64,000 nt of DNA, taken from NCBI RefSeq assembly GCF_014926585.1, contig NZ_CP045422.1, forward strand, positions 1,466,501-1,530,500, given 5' to 3'. The notes below the pieces were generated by a model. The model was not told the DNA's origin. It did no database searches and saw only the letters and a list, made by a program, of their open reading frames with translations. The translations under genes and the position numbers were made by a program. Positions 35,201-44,702 of the stretch are shown piece after piece. This DNA is from Devosia beringensis. Lineage in GTDB: Bacteria > Pseudomonadota > Alphaproteobacteria > Rhizobiales > Devosiaceae. Every line of letters starts with the position of its first letter. Positions within the stretch are counted from its first letter, which is position 1.

Positions 35201-36241
35201 ATGCGATCACTGCCGATTTTTGCCGCCCGCGCCTTTTGTCTTGCGGCCCTGTTTGTTTTTAGCAGCGCTCAGGCCTTCGCCCAGTCTCCCACGATGTCAC
35301 CTGAGGCCATAAATACGGCGAGCCTTTCAGAGTACATCGCGGCAGGATCCTTCATTCCCGTCGTGCTGACGGCGTCGACGGAAGTGTCTCCCATTCAAGA
35401 GCGGATAGTTGCCGACCCGGCGCTCGCACGCCTGCAGATATTGCTCGACCGTGCAGGTGTTTCACCCGGCGTCATTGATGGGTTCGATGGCGGCAACCTT
35501 CACAAAGCGATTTTGGCGTTTCAAATGATGCACGGTCTCCCACTCGACGGGGTGCTGACCCCTGAGGTGGCGGCTCGGCTGGATGCCCCCGGCGATACCA
35601 TCGGCTTCTATACGATCACCCCGAAGGATGTGGCCGCAATCGGCGGCCCTGTCCCCAGCGACTACGCTGAAAAGGCGGCCTTGAGCTACCTTGGCTATGA
35701 GAGCGTAGCGGAGCTACTGGCCGAGCGCTTTCACATGGATGTCGGCTTGCTCGCGGCCCTTAACCCCTACGCGGAGTTCGCGGTGGGTGAAATCGTCAAC
35801 GTGGCGATGACCGGCACGAAGCGCAAAGGCGTTGTGACTTGGATCGAAGCCGACAAAACCCTTGAACAGGTGCGCGTTTACGGCATCGACGGCGTTTTGC
35901 TTGCGGCATATCCCGCCACCATTGGTAGTGATGACAACCCTTCACCCTCTGGCACCCATGTGGTGGGCAACGTCACGGCAATGCCGGGTTACACCTACAA
36001 CCCGAAGATCAATTTTCAGCAAGGCGAGAATACCGGTGTGCTGACCATACCGCCCGGCCCAAACGGCCCGGTCGGCTCCATTTGGATAGCCTTGTCCAAA
36101 CCCTCCTTTGGGATCCATGGCACGCCTGAACCCTCGATGATCGGCAAGACCGGCTCGCATGGCTGCATTCGGCTGACGAACTGGGATGCCGAGGAGCTTG
36201 CTGCGATGATCTCCACTGGTGTTACCGTGGACTTCCTTTAG
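35201..36241 (+). CDS. L,D-transpeptidase with peptidoglycan-binding domain
   Basis: About 346-residue exported enzyme that makes 3-3 cross-links or attaches proteins to peptidoglycan. ATG 35201 starts a clear signal peptide (ARAFCLAALFVFSSAQAFAQ). A PGB-1-like domain covers about residues 85-135 (GFDGGNLHKAILAFQMMHGL). The YkuD catalytic domain takes the C-terminal third, with SFGIHGT and the Cys motif SHGCIRLTNWD. The YkuD fold ends at the stop with VDFL. Typical of the large L,D-transpeptidase sets in Hyphomicrobiales; upstream start choices remain possible because no strong ribosome-binding site is seen. Confidence 0.9.
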   Translation: MRSLPIFAARAFCLAALFVFSSAQAFAQSPTMSPEAINTASLSEYIAAGSFIPVVLTASTEVSPIQERIVADPALARLQILLDRAGVSPGVIDGFDGGNLHKAILAFQMMHGLPLDGVLTPEVAARLDAPGDTIGFYTITPKDVAAIGGPVPSDYAEKAALSYLGYESVAELLAERFHMDVGLLAALNPYAEFAVGEIVNVAMTGTKRKGVVTWIEADKTLEQVRVYGIDGVLLAAYPATIGSDDNPSPSGTHVVGNVTAMPGYTYNPKINFQQGENTGVLTIPPGPNGPVGSIWIALSKPSFGIHGTPEPSMIGKTGSHGCIRLTNWDAEELAAMISTGVTVDFL

Positions 36242-36315
36242 GCGCGTGGCGGCGGGCGTTGACACCGACTATTAGCGGCATGCGACCCTCAGGGCCGATG
36301 AGCTTAAGGTGACAC

Positions 36316-36864
36316 ATGGCCCGCATCGGTTACGCACGCGTCAGCAGCATCGACCAAGATCTCGAAATCCAGATTGCCAAGCTCAAGGCCGAAGGCTGCG
36401 AAATTGTGCGCTCGGAAAAGGTATCGGGTGGTAGCCGTGACGGGCGTGTTGAGCTTGAAACCGTTATCCAGTTTTTGCGGCCCGGCGACGAGCTGATGGT
36501 CGCGCGATTGGACCGGCTCGGCCGCGACACCCGTGACGTGCTAAACTTGATCCACGAATGTGAACAGCGGCAGGCGTTTGTTACCGTGCTTGACCCGCAC
36601 GTATCCACTCGAGGCGAGTTGGGGCACATCGTCCTGACCGTACTTGGCATGGTGGCGCAGATGGAACGACGCTTCATCAAGGAGCGTCAGCGCGAGGGTA
36701 TCCAGCAGGCCAAGGCGCACGGCCGGTATGTGGGTGGTAAGCGTCGAGTAGATCGAGCACAGGTGCGTGTTCTTCATAGGGAGGGAATCGGGCCGTCAGA
36801 AATAGGCCAACGCCTTGGTTGCTCCCGCATGCAGGTCTATCGAATTCTCGCCGAACCTGAGTGA
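36316..36864 (+). CDS. Serine recombinase (resolvase/invertase family)
   Basis: 182-residue small serine recombinase. The nucleophilic Ser10 lies in IGYARVSS. The catalytic domain includes ARLDRLGRDTRDVLNL and VLGMVAQMERRFIKERQREG, and a Hin-type HTH covers about 140-180 (GIGPSEIGQRLGCSRMQVYR). Complete and probably active. It stands alone: no transposase, toxin or obvious inverted crossover sites within a few hundred bases, so it may be a leftover resolvase of a lost transposon. Confidence 0.9.
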   Translation: MARIGYARVSSIDQDLEIQIAKLKAEGCEIVRSEKVSGGSRDGRVELETVIQFLRPGDELMVARLDRLGRDTRDVLNLIHECEQRQAFVTVLDPHVSTRGELGHIVLTVLGMVAQMERRFIKERQREGIQQAKAHGRYVGGKRRVDRAQVRVLHREGIGPSEIGQRLGCSRMQVYRILAEPE

Positions 36865-37180
36865 CGCTTTTTGGTGCACGGAGGCCACTAGCTGTACGAT
36901 AGCCACCGGCAACAACGCGCCCCATTCCGGCCATCCAAGTGGCCGTTTCGATTTCCCAAAAGTGGACGGTCCGCCCACGTCGAGGCAACGGCGACAACGG
37001 GGTGGGAAGGGGACTGGCCGCTTCGGGCTGGCTTCGCTGAAGGCAGACGCTGATCAAGTTACGTGTTTGGTGCCGTCAGCAGAACCGCCTGTGCCTTCAT
37101 TGCCCCGTCTCAACGGCATGGCGCGATCGATCGACCGCATGGCATGCCTATTGTCAGCTGTACTAGAGTGTAGCCCAGGC
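36865..37180. other. Intergenic region between convergent recombinase and dehydrogenase genes
   Basis: About 315 bases with no gene. It holds the best-preserved copy of the dispersed repeat (36917-36974). No clear terminator hairpin with T-run was seen for either flanking gene. Confidence 0.5.
36917..36974 (+). repeat. Dispersed intergenic repeat, reference copy
   Basis: Starts GCGCCCCATTCCGGCCATCC and ends TTCCCAAAAGTGGACGGTCC. Related stretches lie at 20801-20859 (minus), 23833-23885 (plus) and, weakly, 10371-10429, all in non-coding DNA. Confidence 0.6.
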
Positions 37181-38647
37181 TCACCATGACACGGCAATAT
37201 ATTTGGCTTCGCAGAATTCGAGAATGCCGTGATGGGCCCCCTCGCGGCCAAGTCCACTCTGCTTGACGCCGCCAAAGGGGGCCGCTGGATCGGAGGCCAG
37301 GCCGCGATTGAGGCCTATCATGCCCGCCTCCAGCTTTTCGGAGACGCGCAGGCCGCGGGCCAGGTCGCCGGTAAAGACATAGGCGATCAGCCCATATTCG
37401 GTGTCGTTGGCCCGGGCAATGACTTCCTCTTCGGTCTTGAAGCTGGCAAGCGGCGCCACGGGGCCAAAGATTTCGTCCCGCACCAGCATGGAATCGGCGG
37501 GCACGTTCTTGAGCACGGTGGGCGGATAGTAAAAGCCGTCGCCGCCCGGTGCCTTGCCGCCGGCCAGCGCCTCGGCGCCCTGCCCCATGGCCGTAACGAC
37601 CAGACCGCTGATGCGATCGAGCGCGTCCTGGTTGATCAAGGGCCCGCATTGTACGCCGCTGTCATAGCCCTTGCCCAGCGTGAGGGCGCCCATGCGTTCG
37701 GCCAGCCTGGTGGCAAAGGCGTCCATGATGCCTTCCTGCACATAGAAGCGGTTGGCGGCCGTGCAGGCCTCGCCCCCATTGCGCATCTTGGCCACCATGG
37801 CGCCCTCGATGGCCAGATCAAGATCGGCATCGTCGAACACGATGAAGGGCGCGTTGCCGCCCAACTCCATAGAGCAGGAAATGACCGTGTCGGCGGCCTC
37901 GCGCAGCAGGTGCCGCCCGACTTCGGTCGAGCCGGTAAAGCTCAGCTTGCGCACGCGCGGATCATGCAGCATGGCGCTGACCGTGGCCCCGGCCTTCGAG
38001 GTGGTCAGCACATTGACCACACCATCGGGAACACCGGCCTCGCGATAGATTTCGGCCAGAGCATAGGCGGTCAAGGGCGTCTCGGTGGCGGGCTTGAGCA
38101 CGCAGGTGCAGCCAGCCGCGAGAGCCGGCGCAATCTTGCGCGTCGCCATGGCGGCGGGAAAATTCCATGGCGTCACGAGCACGGCCACGCCGATGGGCTG
38201 ATACTGCACGAGGATACGATTGGCGCCGCTCGGGGAAATCGACAGATCGCCATTGAGGCGCACCGCCTCTTCGGAGAACCAGCGGAAGAACTCGGCGGCA
38301 TAGGCCACCTCGCCTTCGGCATCGGGCAGCGCCTTGCCGTTTTCGAGGCTGATCAACTGCGCCAGCATGGCCTTGCGCTCGATCATCAGCTCGTAGCAGC
38401 GGCGCAGGATTTCCGCGCGCTGGCGCGGCGCCGTGGCGGCCCAGGCGGGGGCGGCCGCATGGGCTGCGTCAACCGCGGCAAGCCCATCCTCGATGCTGGC
38501 ATCGGCCACGCTGGTGATCGGCTTGCCGGTAGAAGGATCGATGACGTCGATGCGCCGACCGGTGCTGCCGGGACGCCTTTGGCCGCCGATCCACAGATCG
38601 GACGGCAGCGTGACGGGATCGAAGGAGAACGGGGAATTGGTCATCAA
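37181..38647 (-). CDS. NAD(P)-dependent aldehyde dehydrogenase (succinate-semialdehyde type)
   Basis: 488-residue ALDH-superfamily enzyme, closest in pattern to succinate-semialdehyde/glutarate-semialdehyde dehydrogenases. PWNFPAAMATRKIAPALAAG, the GSTEVGRHLL nucleotide loop, the general base Glu in MELGGNAPFIVFDDADLD and the nucleophilic Cys in GGEACTAANRFYV are present. Last gene of the ten-gene operon; its ATG overlaps the Fe-ADH stop as ATGA. The Fe-ADH/ALDH pairing suggests step-wise oxidation of an alcohol to an aldehyde to an acid. Substrate not determined. Confidence 0.9.
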   Translation of the reverse strand: MMTNSPFSFDPVTLPSDLWIGGQRRPGSTGRRIDVIDPSTGKPITSVADASIEDGLAAVDAAHAAAPAWAATAPRQRAEILRRCYELMIERKAMLAQLISLENGKALPDAEGEVAYAAEFFRWFSEEAVRLNGDLSISPSGANRILVQYQPIGVAVLVTPWNFPAAMATRKIAPALAAGCTCVLKPATETPLTAYALAEIYREAGVPDGVVNVLTTSKAGATVSAMLHDPRVRKLSFTGSTEVGRHLLREAADTVISCSMELGGNAPFIVFDDADLDLAIEGAMVAKMRNGGEACTAANRFYVQEGIMDAFATRLAERMGALTLGKGYDSGVQCGPLINQDALDRISGLVVTAMGQGAEALAGGKAPGGDGFYYPPTVLKNVPADSMLVRDEIFGPVAPLASFKTEEEVIARANDTEYGLIAYVFTGDLARGLRVSEKLEAGMIGLNRGLASDPAAPFGGVKQSGLGREGAHHGILEFCEAKYIAVSW

Positions 38648-39888
38648 CTGGCCTTGGCGTCGGGGTGGATGGATGAGAGCGACTTGCGGTCTCCCGAAAA
38701 TGCGGCGGAGACCAAGAGGTCCATGCCGGCCCGATCGACCGGTCGAGGATTGTTCTTGATCAGGCGGTTGGCGCCCAGTGACTGCTCGGCGATCCAGGGC
38801 AGATCCCTGTCCTTGATGCCGATCGCCGCCAGGGTCTTGGGAATGCCGATGGCAGCGAGCAGGTTTTCGATGCCGTCAATGGCGGCGTCGACCGCGGCAT
38901 TGTCATCGCCATTGTCCGTGACAAAGCCCATCAGCCGGCCCACGGTCGCGATCTCGCCTGGGACGTGGTGGCGGTTGAACTCCAGCGCATAGGGCAGCAT
39001 CAGGGCAACGCCCAGGCCGTGTGCGGTATGGGTCAGCGCCCCGACCGGATATTGCACGGCATGGCAGACCGAGGTGCCGGCGCTGCCGAAAGCCAGGCCG
39101 GCCAGCATGGAGCCCAGCATGACGTCGGTCCGGGCCGACAGATCACTGCCCTGCTCGACGGCGCGCCGCAGTGACCGGCCGATGCTGGCAATGGCGGTTG
39201 TGGCATGCTGGTCGGTCAGGAGGTTCTTGCCGACAAAGACATGGTCGAGGGTAAGCATGGCGCCGCCATCGCGGGGCGCATTGGTGAACGCCTCGATGGC
39301 ATGGACCAGCGCATCGGCGCCGGAAGCCGCCGTCAGGCCCGGCGGGCAGGTCAGCGTCAGGTCCGGATCGCAGATTGCCGTGTCCGCAATGAGATAGGGG
39401 CTGGCAATGCCGACCTTGACCGCCCGTTCGGGGTCGGCGACCACCGCAACCGGGGTGACTTCCGAACCGGTGCCGGCCGTGGTCGGCACAGCCACTACCG
39501 GCAGCAAGGGACCGGGAATCTTGAACTCGCCGTAGTAGTCGGCCATGGCGCCGCCATGGGTCAGCAACAGGGCGATGACCTTGGCGGCGTCGATGCAGCT
39601 GCCGCCACCGATGCCGACAATGACATCGACCGAAGCGGCCTGACCAGCCTTTACCCCGGCGGCGATGCATTCAGCGGGCAGTTCGGCCTCCACGCCGTCA
39701 TAGAGGGTCACGGCGACGCCGGCCGCGCGGATCGTGTCGATCATGGCGGGGAACTGGATGTCAGCGGCCATGCGCGTGTCGGTGACGACCAGAACGCGGG
39801 AGCCGAGCCCGGCCACGTAGCCGCCCAGTGCAAAGCGCTGGCCACTGCCAAACAGGATATTTCGAGGTGAGCGTAGTGCCCCAAACAT
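38644..39888 (-). CDS. Iron-containing (type III) alcohol dehydrogenase
   Basis: 414-residue NAD-dependent enzyme. The nucleotide loop is GIGGGSCIDAAKV and TTAGTGSEVTPVAVV follows. Metal ligands appear intact: Asp and His of GADALVHAIEAF, then the two His of YPVGALTHTAHGLG. Family members reduce or oxidise short alcohols, lactaldehyde, 4-hydroxybutyrate or maleylacetate. It lies between the Ldh-type and ALDH genes in the same operon. It could feed the ALDH, but the direction is not known. Confidence 0.9.
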   Translation of the reverse strand: MFGALRSPRNILFGSGQRFALGGYVAGLGSRVLVVTDTRMAADIQFPAMIDTIRAAGVAVTLYDGVEAELPAECIAAGVKAGQAASVDVIVGIGGGSCIDAAKVIALLLTHGGAMADYYGEFKIPGPLLPVVAVPTTAGTGSEVTPVAVVADPERAVKVGIASPYLIADTAICDPDLTLTCPPGLTAASGADALVHAIEAFTNAPRDGGAMLTLDHVFVGKNLLTDQHATTAIASIGRSLRRAVEQGSDLSARTDVMLGSMLAGLAFGSAGTSVCHAVQYPVGALTHTAHGLGVALMLPYALEFNRHHVPGEIATVGRLMGFVTDNGDDNAAVDAAIDGIENLLAAIGIPKTLAAIGIKDRDLPWIAEQSLGANRLIKNNPRPVDRAGMDLLVSAAFSGDRKSLSSIHPDAKAS

Positions 39889-39899
39889 GGGTCGTTCCT

Positions 39900-40907
39900 T
39901 TAACTGGTGGAAGCCGGCTCTCCGGCAAGGTCGCAGAGGCGGTTCCAGGTGCCCCCGGCTATGGCAATGCCCGCAGTCATGGCCCGCTGTCGCAGGTCGC
40001 GGCCGCGTTCCCCCGGAATGCGGACTTGGTCGAAGCCGTCGGCGGGCGCCTCGGCCCGCAGAAGATCGAGAAAGCCCGCGACCGGGGAGAGCTGCTGGTC
40101 GATGATGATGAAGAGGTCGGCCTTGCTGGCCACGTGTGTGGAATCAAGAGTGCCCTTGACGTCCCGCCCGATGGCGGCACCGGCCAGGCTCGTCACCAGC
40201 AATTCGAAGGCCAGCCCGAGGGCATAGCCCTTGGCATTGCCAAAGGGGGCAATGGCGCCGTCGCGCGCCGCAGCGGCGTCGGTGGTGGGGTTGCCCTGGC
40301 TGTCGAAAGCCCAGCCCAGCGGAATGGGCGCACCGCGATCGGCATGGTCATGCACTTCGCCCATCGAGACGATGCTGGTGGCGGTATCCATCATGAAGGT
40401 GCCGCCGCCGGTGGGCAGGCCGATGGCGATGGGATTGGTGCCGATCATGGCCTGGCGCCCGCCCCAGGGATGGACCAGGGCCTCGCTGGTGGAAAAGGCA
40501 ATGAGGCAGCGGCCGGTTTCGGCGACGCGGTCGGCATAAAAGCCGAGCATGCCGATATGGTTGGAATTGGCGATGGAGGCGATGGCCACGCCCTGGGTGG
40601 CGGCGCGGTCGAGCAAGGCATCAAGGGCGGCCTGGGCGACCACGGGGCCAAGACCCCGCTGGCCGTCGACATGGAGGAAGCCGGGCGCGCGCCAGTCGTG
40701 GTGGCCTTGGGTCATGGGATCGGCGACGCCATTGGCGATGCGCTCGACAATCCTGGGCAGGCGCAGCAGGCCATGGGAGGCGATGCCACGCATTTCGGCG
40801 TCGAGCAGCAGGTCGCGCTGCAGCACCGCATGCTTTTCAGGCACGCCGGCCTGGGCGAGAATGCGATCGACGACGGTCACGGCCTTTGAATATTCAATCG
40901 TGGGCAT
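39900..40907 (-). CDS. Ldh-family (LDH2/malate-ureidoglycolate type) oxidoreductase
   Basis: 335-residue NAD(P)-dependent 2-hydroxyacid dehydrogenase of the non-Rossmann LDH2 superfamily (malate, ureidoglycolate, 2,3-diketogulonate and imine reductases). Family marks are the ASHGLLRLPRIVERI start, catalytic His in SNHIGMLGFY, and NAKGYALGLAFELLV. It probably interconverts a 2-keto and 2-hydroxy acid formed from the imported compound. Nine bases separate it from the upstream ATPase gene. Confidence 0.88.
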   Translation of the reverse strand: MPTIEYSKAVTVVDRILAQAGVPEKHAVLQRDLLLDAEMRGIASHGLLRLPRIVERIANGVADPMTQGHHDWRAPGFLHVDGQRGLGPVVAQAALDALLDRAATQGVAIASIANSNHIGMLGFYADRVAETGRCLIAFSTSEALVHPWGGRQAMIGTNPIAIGLPTGGGTFMMDTATSIVSMGEVHDHADRGAPIPLGWAFDSQGNPTTDAAAARDGAIAPFGNAKGYALGLAFELLVTSLAGAAIGRDVKGTLDSTHVASKADLFIIIDQQLSPVAGFLDLLRAEAPADGFDQVRIPGERGRDLRQRAMTAGIAIAGGTWNRLCDLAGEPASTS

Positions 40908-40916
40908 GCGCGGCTT

Positions 40917-41921
40917 TCAGTTCGAATGGGCTGGCGTATGGTCGGGCGCCATGGCGTCCCCGAGCCTGGACAGGATGGGCCAGGCGCCGGCAAAGTGGCA
41001 TGCCGCCAGGTGGTTATCGGCCACCGTGGCCAAAGCCGGCTCCTCGCGTTTGCAAATGTCCTGGGCCATGGGGCAGCGGGTGTGAAAGCGACATCCCGGG
41101 GGGATGCGGATCGGGCTGGGTGGATCCCCCTCCAAGAGGATACGCTTGCGGCGCCTGTTGGGGTGGGACGCCGGCACGGCGGACAGCAGGGCTTCCGAAT
41201 AGGGATGGTGCGGCGCCGAAAAGAAGGAGGCCTTGGGGGCAAGCTCCACGATCTTGCCGAGATACATGACGGCCACGCGATCGGCCATGTGCTTGACCGT
41301 CGCCATATCGTGGGAAATGAACAGATAGGCCGTGCCTTTTTCCTGCTGCAGATCCTGCAGGATATTGATGACCTGCGAGCGCACCGAGACATCGAGCGCC
41401 GAAACCGGCTCGTCGGCCACGATGAGCCGCGGCCCGAGCGAGAAGGCACGGATGATGCCGAGGCGCTGGCGCTGGCCACCCGAGAACTGGCGGGGCCAGT
41501 TGTCGACATGCTTGGCGCTCAGCCCCACCGTCTTGAGCAGGGTTTCGGCGGTCTCGCGGCGCTGGCGCGCGCCCTTGATCATGCCGTGGATCGACAGCGG
41601 TTCGGTGACGAGTTCACCGGCCGTCATGCGCGGGTCCAGCGACGAAAAGGGATCCTGGAACACGAACTGAATGTCGCGGCGGATGGCCTTGAGGGCGCGC
41701 TGAGACATCTGCGCCATATCCTGCCCCTCGAACCGGATCACGCCGGCGGTGGGGTCGGTGAGGCGCAGGATCAGCCGCGATACGGTGGATTTGCCGCAGC
41801 CGGACTCCCCGACCAGCGCCAGGGTCTCGCCTTCTTCCAGCGAAAAGCTGATGCCATCGACCGCGCGCACATAGCCGCCGAAGATTTTGCTGAGATCGTT
41901 GACTTCAAGCAGCTTGGTCAT
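40917..41921 (-). CDS. Dipeptide-type ABC transporter ATP-binding protein (DppF-like)
   Basis: About 334-residue ATPase with Walker [10 protein letters not shown], the signature [15 protein letters not shown], Walker [15 protein letters not shown] and the oligopeptide_ABC C-terminal [12 protein letters not shown] plus the [11 protein letters not shown] Cys motif. ATG 41921 overlaps the previous ATPase gene by 17 bases; a longer upstream frame is antisense-like and not used. Works with the DppD-like partner. Confidence 0.92.
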   Translation of the reverse strand: MTKLLEVNDLSKIFGGYVRAVDGISFSLEEGETLALVGESGCGKSTVSRLILRLTDPTAGVIRFEGQDMAQMSQRALKAIRRDIQFVFQDPFSSLDPRMTAGELVTEPLSIHGMIKGARQRRETAETLLKTVGLSAKHVDNWPRQFSGGQRQRLGIIRAFSLGPRLIVADEPVSALDVSVRSQVINILQDLQQEKGTAYLFISHDMATVKHMADRVAVMYLGKIVELAPKASFFSAPHHPYSEALLSAVPASHPNRRRKRILLEGDPPSPIRIPPGCRFHTRCPMAQDICKREEPALATVADNHLAACHFAGAWPILSRLGDAMAPDHTPAHSN

Positions 41922-42894
41922 TGGCCTGCCTCCTGGCCCAGCACGCGACCGACTGATCGGGCGAGATGGGCAGCAATTGGGGAATCTGGGTGTCGCATTC
42001 CGCGCGGCGTTCGGCGCAGCGCGGGTGGAAAGCGCAGCCCGGGGGCATTTCGGAAATGTGGGGCACGGCACCGCCAATCGCCGGCAGACGGTGTTGCCCG
42101 GCCATTTCCAAGGTCGGCGTAGCCGTGTGCAGGCCAATCGAATAGGGATGCTGGGGGTGATCAAACAGCGTTTCGACCCCGGCCTTCTCGACGACACGGC
42201 CGCCATACATGACGTTCACCCGGTCGGCGATTTCGGCCACCACACCAAAATCATGGGTGATGATGATGATGGCGAGGCCGAGCTCCTTCTGCTTGGCGCG
42301 CAGCAGATCGAGAATTTGCGCCTGGATGGTGACATCGAGCGCGGTGGTGGGCTCGTCGGCGATGAGCAGCTTGGGCTCGCAGGCCAAAGCCATGGCAATC
42401 ATCACGCGCTGGCGCATGCCGCCGCTCATTTCATGAGGGAAGTTGTCGATGCGGCGCTGGGAATCGGGGATGCCCACGGATTCCAGCTGCTCGATGGCGC
42501 GTGCCCGGGCCGCCTTGGCCGAGAGACCCAAATGCTTGCGCAGGGGCGCAGCAATCTGGTCGCCAACCCGCATGACGGGGTTGAGCGCGGTCATCGGCTC
42601 CTGGAAAATCATGGAAATGTCGTTGCCGCGCAGCTGCTCCAGCTCTGCGCGAGTGGCAGATACCAGCTCCCGGCCATCGAACTGGATCGAGCCGGCATTG
42701 ACGCGGGCCGCGCTTGGCAGCAGCCGCATGGCAGCCAGGGCGGTCAGGCTCTTGCCCGATCCGGACTCCCCCACCAGGCCCAGGCATTCGCCTCGACGCA
42801 CGGTGATGTCGACGCCACGCAGGGCCTGGATCGTCGCATCGCCGGAGCCGAAGGCAACCTGCAGGTCGCGGATAGTCAGAAGATCATCGGTCAT
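41905..42894 (-). CDS. Dipeptide-type ABC transporter ATP-binding protein (DppD-like)
   Basis: 329-residue ATPase: Walker [24 protein letters not shown]-loop, signature [15 protein letters not shown], Walker [15 protein letters not shown] and the C-terminal Cys-rich [14 protein letters not shown] motif. Overlaps both the permease upstream (ATGA) and the DppF-like gene downstream. Part of a complete five-gene Dpp system. Confidence 0.93.
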   Translation of the reverse strand: MTDDLLTIRDLQVAFGSGDATIQALRGVDITVRRGECLGLVGESGSGKSLTALAAMRLLPSAARVNAGSIQFDGRELVSATRAELEQLRGNDISMIFQEPMTALNPVMRVGDQIAAPLRKHLGLSAKAARARAIEQLESVGIPDSQRRIDNFPHEMSGGMRQRVMIAMALACEPKLLIADEPTTALDVTIQAQILDLLRAKQKELGLAIIIITHDFGVVAEIADRVNVMYGGRVVEKAGVETLFDHPQHPYSIGLHTATPTLEMAGQHRLPAIGGAVPHISEMPPGCAFHPRCAERRAECDTQIPQLLPISPDQSVACWARRQANDQAA

Positions 42895-43703
42895 CGCACA
42901 GCCTTGTCTGGATCGAGGCGGTCGCGCAGGGCATCACCCAGGATGTTGAACGACAGCACGGTGAGAGTGATGGCCAGGCCGGCAAACAGAGCCGGCAGCG
43001 GCGAGCCAAAGATGTTCTGCACGCCATAGCGCACGATATTGCCCCAGGATGGTGCGGGGGGCTGGGCCCCCAGGCCGATAAAGCTCAGCGTGGCCTCGAG
43101 GCGGATGGCGGTGCCCACCCAGAGGGTGGTGACGACCACCAGGGGCCCCGAAATATTGGGCAGCACGTGGCGCAGGATGGTCGAATAGGACGGGCGTCCC
43201 ATGGCGATGGCCGCATCGACATAGGCCTCCTGGCGGACCGCGAGCGCGGAGGCCCGGGAGAGGCGGATGAAGCTGGGAATCAGGGCGAAGGAAATGGCGA
43301 TGGAGAGGTTGAGGATGCCCGGTCCGAGCAGTGCCACCACCAGCACGCCCAGCAGGAGCGGATCGAAGGACATCATCATGTCGGTAGCCCGGGTGATGAT
43401 GCGTTCAGACCAACCGCCGAAATAGGCGGAGCTGGTGCCCATGGCGATGCCGATCACCGCCGCGATCAGCGGTGATGCCAGCCCGATGGTCATGGACAGG
43501 CGCGAGCCCTCGAGAATGCGCGAAAACACATCGCGCCCGAAGTCGTCGGTGCCCAGCCAGTATTCGGCACTGGGCCCCTTGTCGCGAGCCAGGAAATTCT
43601 GCAGCAGCGGATCATGGGGCTGGATGAAGTCGCCAAAGACGACAACGAAAGCCAGCAGACTGAGAAAACCGACGGCGAAGTATAGGAAAATCCGGTCGAG
43701 CAT
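42891..43703 (-). CDS. Dipeptide-type ABC transporter permease (DppC-like)
   Basis: 270-residue inner-membrane permease with WLGTDDFGRDVFSRILEGSR, FLGLGAQPPAPSWGNI-like FIGLGAQPPAPSWGNIV, and C-terminal NILGDALRDRLDP. Slightly short at the N-terminus, as often in this family. One-base overlap with the DppB-like gene and ATGA overlap with the ATPase gene. Confidence 0.92.
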   Translation of the reverse strand: MLDRIFLYFAVGFLSLLAFVVVFGDFIQPHDPLLQNFLARDKGPSAEYWLGTDDFGRDVFSRILEGSRLSMTIGLASPLIAAVIGIAMGTSSAYFGGWSERIITRATDMMMSFDPLLLGVLVVALLGPGILNLSIAISFALIPSFIRLSRASALAVRQEAYVDAAIAMGRPSYSTILRHVLPNISGPLVVVTTLWVGTAIRLEATLSFIGLGAQPPAPSWGNIVRYGVQNIFGSPLPALFAGLAITLTVLSFNILGDALRDRLDPDKAVR

Positions 43704-44635
43704 CAGGCAGCCCTCACCCGTGGGTCAATGACCGCGTAGAGCAGATCGGTCAGGAAATTGATGGTAACGACCAGCACCGAGAGGATGACGATGCCACCCT
43801 GAATCAGGGTGTAGTCGCGCGAGGTGACGGCCCCCACCAGAAGCTGGCCCACACCTGGCCGGTTGAAGACCAGCTCGATGGCGATGGTGCCGCCCAGCGT
43901 GGCGATGATGGACAGGGACAGATGGGTGGTGACCGGGATCAGCGCATTGCGGAAAATATGTCGCCAGATGACGTTCTGCCGGCTCATGCCGAGCGCCTCG
44001 GCGGTCCGCACATAGTCGCGGCCGGCAACATCGAGCACGGCAGTGCGGGTCAGCCGGATCATGCCGAAACCCTTGAGCAGGCCCAATGTCATGGCCGGCA
44101 TCACCAGATAGCGCAGGTCGAAGGCGGTATCGCCGCCACCCAGGAGCGGGAACCAGCGCAGGGTCAGCCCGAAGAGCATCAGAACCAGCACGCCCAGGTA
44201 GAAGTCTGGCAGGGCTGAACCGACCAGCGATCCCATGCGAGTGACATGATCGGTGACCTTGCCCGCCCGCATTGCCGATAGCACACCCATGGGCACGCCA
44301 ATGACGACGCCGACAATGGTGGAGGCGATGGTCAGGGCGATCGTATAGGGCAGGTTGCGCATCATGGTCTCGGTGACCGAGGCGCGGTTGATCAGGCTCT
44401 GGCCGAGATCGAAATTGACCAAGCCCCACAGAAATTCGGCGTATTGAATCAGGATTGGCTTGTCGAGGCCCAGCGAGGTTCGCACGTTGGCGATCGTCTC
44501 GGCGCTGGCGCGGTCGCCCAGCATGGCAATGACGGGGTCGCCGGGCAGCAGCCGCATGGCGAAGAAGACGAAACTGAAGACCAGAAAGGCCGTCAGGATC
44601 GCGTCGAGCGTGCGCTTGAAAACAAAGCGTAGCAT
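43703..44635 (-). CDS. Dipeptide-type ABC transporter permease (DppB-like)
   Basis: 310-residue permease with LRFVFKRTLDAILTAFLVFS, MRLLPGDPVIAMLGD, the EAA loop containing YVRTAEALGMSRQNVIWRHI and FNRPGVGQLLVGAVTSRDY. It forms the channel with the DppC-like subunit. Separated from the binding-protein gene by a 12-bp hairpin region. Confidence 0.93.
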   Translation of the reverse strand: MLRFVFKRTLDAILTAFLVFSFVFFAMRLLPGDPVIAMLGDRASAETIANVRTSLGLDKPILIQYAEFLWGLVNFDLGQSLINRASVTETMMRNLPYTIALTIASTIVGVVIGVPMGVLSAMRAGKVTDHVTRMGSLVGSALPDFYLGVLVLMLFGLTLRWFPLLGGGDTAFDLRYLVMPAMTLGLLKGFGMIRLTRTAVLDVAGRDYVRTAEALGMSRQNVIWRHIFRNALIPVTTHLSLSIIATLGGTIAIELVFNRPGVGQLLVGAVTSRDYTLIQGGIVILSVLVVTINFLTDLLYAVIDPRVRAA

Positions 44636-44659
44636 GGGCGATCTCCAAGGATAGAGGGA

Positions 44660-44693
44660 GGTCCGGGCCGCGCGGGAGGCAGCGGTCCGGACC
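44660..44693 (-). promoter_or_regulatory. Intercistronic hairpin after the Dpp binding-protein gene
   Basis: GGTCCGGGCCGC (44660-44671) pairs with GCGGTCCGGACC (44682-44693), 12 bp with one G-T wobble and a 10-base loop. It lies between the binding-protein stop (44703) and permease start (44635). Same arrangement as the other four transporter loci. Confidence 0.7.
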
Positions 44694-44702
44694 CTACGGA
44701 TG

